Shown here: positions 48,201 to 64,000 of the stretch, one piece after another | How the letters are laid out: every line of letters starts with the position of its first letter | How positions within the stretch are numbered: the stretch's first letter is position 1 | NCBI RefSeq assembly: GCF_030463565.1 | Contig: NC_134651.1 | Span: 12,102,734 to 12,166,733 of the forward strand | Origin: Pelecanus crispus | Lineage: Eukaryota; Chordata; Aves; Pelecaniformes; Pelecanidae | Reading direction: 5' to 3' | DNA length: 64,000 nucleotides | Program-made: the position numbers and the translations under genes | Notes under the pieces: generated by a model | Databases searched by the model: none | What the model was told of the DNA's origin: nothing | The model's input: only the letters and a program-made list of their open reading frames with translations

Positions 48201-48650
48201 CCCCTTAAAAAAAATAACCCCATACCTTGCCAAACTAGGTGCAAATCACCTGAAGTTAGTCTGTAACAAATAAAAAACACAAAACAAAGGCTGAAATGCT
48301 TTAGAATCACAACAATGTACAAAAAAAGGGGAGGAAAATACAACCTGAAAGTGTTCAAAATTCAGAAAGACTAGTCAAGTCCATTGCTTCAGCAAGGGGA
48401 TGCTGCTGCGACCCCTGCCAGTGGATCCTGGGCCACCAGCCTGCCACGATGCTAAACAGGCTCTTCTCCCATGCAGGCCTCTGTCGCTAGCATCCAAGGA
48501 AGAGCGAATGCATTACCCTTTGAAGGTATCAATGGGGGAAACAACTCACAAGCAGCTCTGGGAAGTCACATCACATTCAAAAGGAACAGTTTCTAGTATG
48601 CCCCTAACCACCTGCAAGAAGGAAGGCTCAAAAGAGCAGCCTGCTTCCTC

Positions 48651-48656
48651 TTTATT
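48651..48656 (-). terminator. Candidate COPS7B polyadenylation signal
   Basis: AATAAA on the minus strand (TTTATT on plus), about 690 bases after the COPS7B stop. An ATTAAA-like site further on, near 48124, is an alternative. The 3'-UTR would run from 49340 to about 48630. Confidence 0.45.
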
Positions 48657-49340
48657 GTATTGATGCCTCAGAGATGCAGAACAGTGCTTTAAATCTGTGA
48701 GATTAAAGGGCTTAGTAAGGGCAGTAAACAGACAGCTAAGTAAACAGCCCAGCACTGGATCTCATCTTCACAGAGCGAGGTAGCATGAATTTCACCCCAG
48801 TTTAAAATAGACAGGGGTAGCGGAAAGGCTGAAGACTTCCGTGTAAAGCAGTTCCTGGCCTAGAAACCTTTCTGCGCTCCCTTTGGGAATGAAAAGATCT
48901 GTGTTGATGGCTTCCTCACTCCCAGCCTGGCTTTGGTAGCCACACATCAACCCTGGGATTCAGTCACTTGCTACAGAAGTTCTCCCAAGATCTGATTTCG
49001 TACAGCAGCTTCCTCAAGGTTAAGCAGCAATGAGACTGGCTGGGAGGGAGCAAAACTGTCCACAGATAGGTTTGGGTTTTTTTTCCCCCTGCCCCTTTTG
49101 GTTAGTCCCTCTCTTTAGAAGTCCCTCTTTACAGGACCAGAACAGGGACACCCTGGAAATTAATAGGGGCTGCACAGTGTAACTTAGCCAGGTGCTGCTA
49201 ACTGGGAGCTGTATTCAAACAGGGCTTTTATCTGCCAGCCTGGAAGGGACTGGCCCAGAACCCACTGAAAAAGGAGACGCAGGTCCTTTTTCACTCCTCC
49301 TGTAGTCATTCCTAGCTGAATGACATTTAGATGGTATGGT

Positions 49341-56229
<6,889 letters not shown>

Positions 56230-56243
56230 TCTAGGTTTTCAAT

Positions 56244-58371
56244 CTGTCAATAAAATAACATGATATTAATACATCCTTTCTCCTCTGCTGAATACTGTCT
56301 GGCAGTGGGTCAGAAGGTATGCTCAGCACAGTAACTTTCTGGTGTCAGCCGAGCTAGGTTTTTCTTCAGAGGGCAGGCCAGGAACCCAGCAGGTTCAAAT
56401 GCTGGTTTATCTGGGGAGCAAAAACGAATCACACAATATCTGCGCAAAATTTCTGCATACTGTCGGGTCAGTTCCCTAAAAGCATCTACTCCTGCTAGTA
56501 GGAAGTGAGTTTAGATTCCATGTTGCTTTCAGACTTTTCCTTCTACTGATGCTGCCAAATAATGCCAACTGCAAAGATGTTTATTATTACGTCTATTAGA
56601 GGCCAGCTAAGACTTCCTCCTTCCTCATTACAAACAGCAACTAACTTAATTCTCTGTGAAAAACTGATCCACCTTGTAGGCCCTCACATCATACCTTTTT
56701 CCTTTGACATCGACTACAGATAAAGCATGCGTACATAATTCCTGTTGCTTTCTTAGCCTAAAAGGCAAAAAAACTGTAAGTAGCTTACCAGTCTACATTG
56801 TACAGTTAAAGCGTTTTCGGTTAACTGGAAAGCTGAAGTGATAAAAATACCCTTTCTACAAAGGCCCTATTTAAGTCCCTGTAAAGAGAGGTCTTTGTCT
56901 TCAGCTGTTGCCTGACATTTCTGGTGTGCATGTTGTCTCCCAGCACCAACACGTTGCTTTTGAAATGTAAAACACTACTTATTAACAAGTTCAACAAAGT
57001 AAGTTATTTGTTTACAAACAACTAAGAAAAAACTTCTGAAGCATATTATTCAGACACCAAACAAAGAACTTAGCAGATAAGGGTTTTTTTGTGTTATGTT
57101 TGTATCAGATAATTCTCAAGTATAGAACATAACCTTTACTCTGGTGAAGAAAACCAGACACCAGAGAACCTGTCTCATTCTGTGTGACCGCTGGGACCAC
57201 ATCTGCCCTCGTGGGGGTGGTACAGTCACACAGGTGTCTGCACTGTTTTGCCATGCCTAACCAAATTAAGACTTGTGAAGGCAAGACAGACAGCTTCCTT
57301 TATTAGTCAACTTCTAAAAATACACTTTACTCCATTTCATTACACCTGCAGGTACAAATGGTCCCAACCTGAGCAGGCAACCATTTGCGCTCTCCACGGA
57401 AAGATTTCTCAGTTCTCAGTGTAAAGTCTCTTTGCGATTATTTTCATCAAAGGCATATGTGCAGCCTGACTGAACAGTACCTGTTTCAACTGAGAAATCC
57501 CTGCAATACAATAACTCTCAGTGTGGCTTCCTAATACACCTAAGGGTACATCAGTACTACTCTCCCAGCTCACAGATAAGGAAACAGACACAGAGGACAG
57601 AAAATTTTCTCAGGAGAGCGCATGAAGTGACTGAGCTGGGAATGAAATCCAGATGTCGTGGTTCCCAAGCCACTATCCTCCCTCACAGGTAACCCAAGCA
57701 CACACTGGTGTATGAAGTTACAAAAGACTGGTAAGCTGTAGCCATGCCCTGGTAGGAAAGGAATGGCAATTCTTAGCCCCTTTCCAAGTTAACGCTCAGA
57801 CAACTGCGTTGCTGTCGCAACCTGTCTGCACAACCGCGTCACCGGGACTACCTCGCTGCTCTTTCCACAACTGACTTATCCTCATGAGAAGTGACTGAAA
57901 TACAAACGGAAGACACTTTAACGGAGCTCGCCCGAAGGCTACAATAACCCATACACGGGGATAAACGGGGCATCTCGCCCCAGTCACGCCTTGCTGCAGG
58001 CTCTCTAAGGTACCCGAAGGGGTTTCACGCAGGAAGCGGCGCGCAGACCCCACGGGAGGCAGGCGGGCTGCAGCGCACGGAGGCAGCCAGGCCCGCCGGG
58101 CCTCCCGTCCCCACAGACCCCGGGAGGGCCCGAGGGCCCCCAGTCGTGCCCCACCCAGCGGGCCGAGCCCTGCCGCAGGGGCTGATTTACCCGGGGTCCC
58201 GCCGCGGGGCCCTCTCGCCCCTCACCGCCGCCCCGGTCCCCGCTCGCTTCTCAGGGCTCAGGCAGCCGCACGCCCGGCAGCACCGAGACGCGGCCGGGGA
58301 GCGGGGAAGGGTCGGGGAGCGGAGGGCCGGTGCGCGGAGGGGCGGGCGGCTGCTCCCTCCCCCGGCGTTAC
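56244..58371 (-). other. COPS7B first intron
   Basis: Between the CpG-island exon and the first coding exon. It contains one MIR-like SINE (57561-57682) and grades into the CpG island at about 58.0 kb. Confidence 0.65.
57561..57682 (-). mobile_element. MIR-like ancient SINE
   Basis: Plus strand reads TCACAGATAAGGAAACAGAC with ACAGAGGACAG, later GAAGTGACTGAGCTGGGAA, TGAAATCCAGAT and CCAAGCCACTATCCT. This parallels the reverse complement of MIR (ACAGATGAGGAAACTGAGGC ... GTGACTTGCCC ... GAGCTGGGATTCGAACCCAG ... CCACTAT). Part of the middle is lost. One of the clearer ancient SINE copies in the window. Confidence 0.7.
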
Positions 58372-58720
58372 CTCTCCGCCTGGCCTCCCGCCCTGCGGCT
58401 CCCGGCGCCGTCCCCGCCGCGCCTCAGGCCGCCATGATGGCGGCGCCGGTGTCCCGCGCGCGGCTCCTTCCCCCGGAACGCGCGGCCGCGCACGGAACGT
58501 TCCGCCCCGGGGCGGCGGCAGGGCCCGGGCAGCGCCGCCGCCATCCCCCGGCAGCCGGGGCCGGGGCTGGGGCTGGCTGGGCCCCCCGGCGCTGGGGCTG
58601 GCTGGGCCCCCCGGAGCAGGGGCCGGCTGTGCTGACGGCGGCTCTCGCTGAGCTACGGCACAGCAGCCCGCAGAGCACGTGCCGCCTCGCCGCGTCCCGA
58701 GCGGCTGTTTTAATTACAAG
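58050..58720. promoter_or_regulatory. CpG island, COPS7B promoter with paired YY1-like sites
   Basis: CpG-dense and TATA-less. GCCGCCATGATGGCGGC (58429-58445) is a palindrome of two overlapping YY1-type CCAT/ATGG motifs on opposite strands. A roughly 25-base GC-rich unit (GGGGCTGGCTGGGCCCCCCGG) is repeated twice at about 58565-58613. Confidence 0.7.
58372..58450 (-). other. COPS7B: Non-coding first exon of COPS7B
   Basis: On the minus strand a donor, GGAGAG|GTAACG, ends an exon at 58372 inside a CpG island. Its 5' limit is not fixed. If transcription starts to the right of 58435, the exon contains a minimal upstream frame, ATG-GCG-GCC-TGA (58435-58424), in a YY1-like AAGATGGCGGC-type context. 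Confidence 0.6.
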
Positions 58721-58729
58721 CAAGTGAAG

Positions 58730-61700
58730 TTTCTGCTTCTCTCCCGGGGCTGCGAGGTGCTGTGGCAGCGCCGCGGGGTTTCTGCGCTCCAAAATGACCC
58801 GCGCGGAGGGCCAGCGATGTGAGGCCACGTTTTAGCGCGTTCTTTGTTCCGACGGCATGGCAGCGCCGGTCTGTTTCACGCGAACAGGTCCCGATCCTCT
58901 TTCGGATCCTTGCATACGCTACAGCCTTCAGAGGGGATCAAATCTTCCACTTTATGGCAAGAACTGGGCAATGCCCGAGAAGCTGAAGCGGGGCTGTTGA
59001 CGGCCGACAAAGGACTGAACGGTTGCGGGACGATGGAGGCTACCAGCCTCGTGGCGTGCGAATGGAAAAATGCCAAGACATGGGGTGAAAGATCACAAGG
59101 TGCTAGAAGTGAATATTAAACTCCATAGAAAAGAGGCCCATACCAATGCCAAGCAAAAGGGCAGCGCTCAGTCTGTGATGGGGGGGAGCGGGGAGGGAGC
59201 TGGAGGGGTTGAGGTCCTCTCCAGGACATAGATCAGGAGCCAAAAGACTCTTGAGGGCGACAAAAAAGCAGGAGTGGGAAGAAGAGGGCTTTTGGGGTCG
59301 TTACCCTTCCCGAGGTCTGTACGCTCATCTGTGCCACACTGTGAATAAAGCGTGCTTCTGTTAAAAATCCTTTAGCCAAGAGCAAAGTGCTTCTGGCTTT
59401 CAGTCAGCTAGTCCCTGAAGATCAAGCCATGGACCAGCATCATCAGGAGGGGGGAGCTTTCAGGGAATGAACATCAGAAACTATTAGGAAAACTGATGGG
59501 GCTTAACCTGTGCCTCAGAGCCATCCGCAGCGGATCCCCAGGGTCCCATCTTCCAGAAAAGGGGTGTCAGACAAGCGCAGACATGCAGGTGTTAGGATGT
59601 TGTTGTGACACTCTGGGCTTCACAGCAAATTGGATGTAAAAAACTAGGCCCTGCGCAGCAAGGGAACTCAGCCAGGACTATAACAAGCCATTCAGTAATT
59701 TACTTAAGCCACGCTTAAATCTCATCTGCACGGGGAGGGAGAATTACCTCTTTAATCACATCCTAAACAGGCCCTCCACCATGGTTCGTGTCACCCCACA
59801 GACATGCTGGGACAGTTGCCTTGGGCAAGCAGTGCATGGCCTCATTTGTCTCAAGATTTGTTAAAGCTGAAATCCCGGGCTGAAATAGAAATGGAAATAT
59901 ATGATTGTGAGCTGTTTCCCATGGATCATTTTTGCAACCTCTTGCTGGAGCCCGCAGGTGAAAATCAGCTGCGTTATAGCCCCGGGTAGGTCAGCCAGCA
60001 TGGTCTGTTAGTCAGGCTGTCCTGACACCTCCGGACTGCGGACAGCCAGCCTGGCTGACTGATGTGGACGTTGGAGGATAATATCAGCTAAGCTTAGCTT
60101 TTGGGATACATTTCTGGTTTTTTAAGAGAAAAATATGAGGATGCCCAGCTGTTTTTTCACTTTTTAAACTGCTATTGCAACCTCTTGCTCCACCCATGCA
60201 GCTTTCCATGTGCAGGGAGATGTTAATCCATTTTACGTTTTAACGTTGGCATTACCTCTTGACTCACCCCATCTCTTCCCCTTGTGATTCTGCAGACCAG
60301 GTCCCTTTTAGGCAGCAGATAATTCACCTTATTTCCCTGCATTGCCTGATAAAAGAAACCATAAATCCAGAGTAATCTCCCCAAGCAGGGGTGTCATGGA
60401 GCCCCAGAGAGAGACTTTGAGAACATGTTTTTTCTCAGTCAGAAGTCAAGGCATGAGGCTGCAAAGTCACCTGTAAGGGACAGAGACTGGGAAGGGTGTG
60501 ATTAACAGCACAGTGACACCCCTCTGTCCTGCAGCTTCCATCACACCGAGTTCAGTGCCTGGTTCTTCAGGCTTTTGAGGGCCCTGTGCCTCCAGCTGCT
60601 CATCCTGCCGGCATCTGCACCCTGCCTGTGTCTGCCTCCTGCCTGCCAAGCCAGCAGCACCAGCTTCATCCCTTGTAGGTGTGCACCTCCCAGTGCCCCA
60701 GGACACGATGCGGGAGCTGGTTCTTCCCCTCCTAAAGTCCCAATTCTGATGTGTCATTGGCAAGAAAATTACCACCCGGCCTCACCAAGGAGAGGGCCAA
60801 CAGCAGAAGTGGGTACTTCTGTGTTTCTTATCTTTTTCCTCACCTTTCATAAATAAGGTGGTTCAAATAAAAAAACTCTTGTGAAAAGAGGTATGTCTTA
60901 ACAAAGACAACATAGGACCTTACCAATAACTCACATAATACACATTATGTTCAGAAATCATACACTGGGCTAGATTTAGCCACCAGGATTAGGATCTGGT
61001 TCCTAAAGTGTCTGTAATAATTTTACTTCCCAACAACATAAAGCAAAATAAAATCAACTGTTGTCACCACGGCCATGTTAGAGCAGGAGCAGGGGCATCT
61101 GCACGTGACCAAATGGCCAGTACCTCTAGGGGTAAGCTAGGCTGCATAAATGCTAACACGGTCCTGGATGCAGTTTCATTCCTCATCCGTGTGTGCTTTC
61201 ACCATGCTTCATCCATTTATTCTCTCTCCTTCCAGACTTCTGACCCCCCAGCTTCCAGCACACATCTCCAGAGCACAGGGTGGTGGGAGCTCCCACCTCC
61301 TGCTGAAGAAGCTGTCAAGCTCTCTGCATTTCCCAGGATGCAGAGACTAAGTTGCTCGCTGGACTCTCATCTTGCAGCTTGGCCAGGCCAGGAGTGATGT
61401 GTGTGTCTGGGTGGTTGCAGATATGCAGCTGTACAAGTCCTTCCATCAAGTGTGGGGTGGGATGAAGCCCCAGCTTATGAAACCATCTCCCAGTTACGCT
61501 GATCTGGAGAAACACTAGCTCGTTTATCTGCACCTTGAGAGAAAAGCTTCTTGGGGAAGCAGAAAGCAGGCTGGAGGCATCTTCTTACCTGCAATGGCAG
61601 CTCAGAAACTGTCACACCTGCCAGAGATGTAAAAGCCAAGGTGAGGTTTTCAGTGCAAAGTGGCATCAAGGGATAGTGAGATTTGCAGCAACTTTCTTGC

Positions 61701-62980
61701 AAGTGGTTTGGAAAGCCGATGTGCTCGAGGGCATTGTTTGTGTTAATGCAGCCAAAGGATTTTGAGAGGAGAGAGATCCCAGGGCTTCTGTTGCTCTCAG
61801 AGTTACGGTGTCACACGTTCCACTGCTGCTCTTGCCCAGAGCAGTCACAAGAACTTCACACTTCAGCCATGAGCCTGTTTGTTATTTTCAGGAGTTCAAA
61901 AATGAGAGATGCCAGGCCTGTGCTTCCATGCACAGCAAAGTGAATTTGGGAACTCTGGGATTTGGTCAGAAAACACAAAGGCCCCAACTCTAAATTCTGG
62001 AAACACTCCTACTGCCGTGTTAGAGAAGCCCTTCAACACTGCAAGAGTTCCTTGCTGCAAGATCCATTTGGTCTCTGGCTCTTCCATCTCTGAGGAGCCT
62101 GAACAGAGGCAGGATTGAGTTCTTTATGTCTTGCATAACCCAGCATATCATACTTCCACCTGGCAGGCTCTTCCCACACACACGACCATTTGTTTCTGCC
62201 TTCTTCAGGTCTGTTTTTTTTCTTGCTCGCCTTTTCTCCCCATCAGTCTTTTCGCCTCAGTGATCTTTAGTCCGTCTTCCTTAGATAGCATGCAATTACA
62301 CAGCCTATCTAAAACCCAGGAAGTACTCTTAATAAAAGATAGATATATATTAGCATAGCGTACCCCTGGCACTCTGCCCAGATTCAAAATTATCTGTTCG
62401 TACACTTTTCAACTGATGGTGTGGAACTGAGCATGGATCACATACATCAGGGAAATAAATGCTACCTATTTTTATTATTAAGTTCTCTTATTGGTTATAC
62501 TGGCAGTGGCCTTGTCCTTATGCATTAAACACGACCTTAATTAATGTTCATGTCCTTCTCATTTGTACAGTGGCTGATTTGGAGGCAAGTGGAGCCATGA
62601 ATGTATTGATGGTGCCCTGATTGTTTGCTGGTCCTGTTCTGAGCCTGGATTACAACTGCTGCCTTTATTTTTCTCATGACTTATTAATGCTTTGTATAAG
62701 CTGCGCTCCAGATTGTTAATGGAGGAGTTAATTCATCGTGCTCATATTAAAAGGTAGCCTGGCTTCTGGGATGCGCTAATGAACCAGAGACTTTCCCCCA
62801 CAGTCTACTTTGTTATACAAAGGCCAAATTTCTGCAGTACAAAGAAGGCTGCTCTTCTTCCAGGGAAAACACACTATTTATTTTAAACTTTCTCCGTAAC
62901 ACTGGTCCTGCTAGCTGCGGCCTTGGCACGCAGAAGACGCTCTGGATCTGAGCACAGCAAGCACCCAGGTCCCCAGCACT
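58730..62980. other. Intergenic region between the COPS7B and PDE6D promoters
   Basis: About 4.3 kb separating two divergent genes. No gene is supported. The blocks 59690-59770 and 62560-62790 are AT-rich with homeodomain-like TTAATTA/TTAATGG motifs and look like possible conserved non-coding elements, but this is only an impression. Other open frames are short. Confidence 0.5.
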
Positions 62981-62984
62981 GCCC

Positions 62985-63702
62985 AAATTCACAGCTGGAG
63001 CTCGGCTGAGCCGCCGACAAGCAGCCCGAGGGATGAATTCGCCACCGGACCTGCCCAACGCGCGAGGGGAAGCGCCAGCCGGGCTCCAGCAGCTCGGGCA
63101 CAGCCCCGGCGGCCTTCTGTCGAGGGCCGGCGGGCAGGCGGGCGCTGACCAGGCCTGTGGCGGCTTCTCGCCCCCTCCGCTGCACCCCCCGAGGCCTCCC
63201 CTCGCCCGGGCCGGGGCCCGCCCGCCCGCTCCCTCCCTCCGCCGGCCCCGTCCCGCGCCCCCCTGCGGCCCGGCCTCACAACGGCGGGGCGGGGCGGCGG
63301 GGAAAGGTTTGTCCTGCGGCGACTCCCGTCCCCCGGCGACGTCAGGCCCGGCCGGAGCGTACGCCTTAAGGACCGCTGCGCAGCCGCCCTTGAATGAGAG
63401 AGTGGGGTGGGCGGGCGGGCGAGCGCGCCGTCTGATTGGCCAGCTGCGCCGTCCTTCCTGGGCCAGAAGGCGGGGAAGCGGGGCGGTGCTGGCGGGTGAT
63501 TGGCCGGAGCTGCGGGCCGGGGGGCGGGGCGGCGAGAGGCTGCTCGGGTTGGTTGCACCGGCCAGTGGCGGGTGCGAGGGAGTCGGGGGGAGGGGCGGGG
63601 GGTCCTGAGGCGCCGCTGTCACCGCCGCCTTCCCGCCCAGCCCCGCGCAGCCAGGCCAGCCCGGCCCAGCCCCGTCCGCCCGCGGCGCGGCGCGGCAGGA
63701 CC
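62985..63702 (+). promoter_or_regulatory. PDE6D: CpG island, PDE6D promoter
   Basis: CpG-dense and TATA-less. A CRE-like GACGTCAG lies at about 63338. Two reversed CCAAT boxes (GATTGGCCAG near 63433 and GATTGGCCGG near 63499) lie about 66 bases apart, with several GGGCGGGGC GC boxes after them. This is the usual layout of a housekeeping promoter; transcription start is probably between 63540 and 63650. Confidence 0.75.
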
Positions 63703-63752
63703 ATGTCGGCCACGGACGAGCGGGCCAAGGAGATCCTCCGGGGCTTCAAGCT
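63703..63752 (+). CDS. PDE6D: PDE6D, prenyl-binding protein delta, first coding exon (partial gene)
   Basis: ATG at 63703 (ACCATGT, A at -3), then 16 codons plus CT: MSATDERAKEILRGFK and the first two bases of Leu. It stops at a GT donor (AAGCT|GTATCC). It matches the N-terminus of human PDE6D (MSAKDERAREILRGFKL), and the split Leu codon agrees with the following N-W-M in mammals. PDE6D is a roughly 150-residue immunoglobulin-like beta-sandwich protein that carries farnesylated and geranylgeranylated proteins (Ras, RHEB, INPP5E, rod PDE6) through the cytoplasm and releases them on ARL2/ARL3-GTP. The rest of the gene lies right of the window. Confidence 0.9.
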
Positions 63753-64000
63753 GTATCCTCCCGACAGGGGCCGTGAGGCGGGCGGGACCCGGCCGCGGGG
63801 GGGGGGGGGGGGGGGGGGAGCACGGGGGGCGGGTTCGTCGCCCCCCTGTGGCGAGGGCGCGTGCAAGGCCCCCGGGGCGGGAAGGGGGTTGTCATGGAAA
63901 CGCCCCCCCGGCTGGGCTGGTGCCCATGGCGTCCACCCGCTCCGGTGGCAGGGAGTGCCCCTCCTCCTGGAAGCGGCTGGACCCCCGCGGGGGTGGGACC
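63753..64000 (+). other. Start of PDE6D intron 1
   Basis: GC-rich intron with a run of 22 G at 63797-63818 that could form quadruplex structures just downstream of the first exon. The intron continues beyond the window. Confidence 0.75.

Larger units (their letters stand above)
39730..48600. other. Intergenic region between NPPC and COPS7B
   Basis: About 8.9 kb between two convergent genes with no supported gene. It holds a poly-A run (about 40160-40187), MIR-like SINE remains (about 42797-42872 and 43328-43473), a 19-bp-period direct repeat at 45186-45220 and T/A runs near 45760. Open frames are short and unrelated to known families. The stretch 43010-43140 looks less random (AT-rich homeodomain-like TAATTA motifs) and could be a conserved non-coding element. 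Confidence 0.55.

Noticed and set aside
58146-58727. 193-codon plus-strand frame at the COPS7B promoter
   Set aside because: It lies in a CpG island antisense to the COPS7B first exon; Ala/Pro/Gly/Arg-rich composition only.
62813-63622. 269-codon minus-strand frame across the PDE6D promoter
   Set aside because: It is antisense to a CpG island with CCAAT and GC boxes; the Pro/Arg/Ala-rich content is composition-driven.

Overview
This window comes from a vertebrate nuclear genome and almost certainly from a bird. The coding exons are short, are bounded by GT/AG splice sites and sit in long introns. The clearest transposon is a CR1 LINE with the typical avian 3' tail, and older CR1, MIR-like and bird-LTR-like remnants are also present. 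Four protein-coding genes can be supported, in the order DIS3L2 (minus), NPPC (plus), COPS7B (minus), PDE6D (plus). This is the same neighbourhood, inverted as a block, as human chromosome 2q37. No bacterial genes, CRISPR arrays or RNA genes were seen.

Layout. 1-24.2 kb: 5' part of DIS3L2 on the minus strand. It has a CpG-island first exon near 24.16 kb, a large coding exon at 20889-21588, and small coding exons at 4349-4507 and 3906-4048. The rest of the gene lies beyond the left edge. The introns carry a CR1 copy (16.8-17.4 kb), an R2-clade LINE remnant (13.2-13.6 kb), an old CR1 tail (6.2 kb) and an LTR-end-like hairpin (19.3 kb). 24.2-35.7 kb: very GC-rich intergenic DNA with poly-C tracts and no supported gene. 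35.75-39.7 kb: NPPC, with TATA promoter, two coding exons and a 3'-UTR exon rich in AUUUA. 39.7-48.6 kb: intergenic, with MIR-like SINE remains. 48.6-58.4 kb: complete COPS7B on the minus strand, six coding exons whose joined length is exactly 264 codons plus stop. 58.4-63.0 kb: intergenic. 63.0-64.0 kb: CpG-island promoter and first coding exon of PDE6D.

The four genes are neighbours but not one pathway. DIS3L2 is a cytoplasmic 3'-5' exoribonuclease, NPPC encodes C-type natriuretic peptide, COPS7B is a COP9-signalosome subunit, and PDE6D is a chaperone for prenylated proteins.

The most interesting observation is that DIS3L2 here seems to encode an N-terminal extension of about 269 residues. 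A 233-codon exon with a strong start context and a consensus donor joins in phase to the exon holding the conventional start, and that exon is open upstream of the usual ATG. Other points of interest are a 65-bp near-perfect palindrome in NPPC intron 1, two substitutions in the predicted CNP-22 hormone, an R2-like LINE fragment outside rDNA, and a wide gap between the COPS7B and PDE6D promoters. All exon boundaries were read by eye; there was no alignment software.
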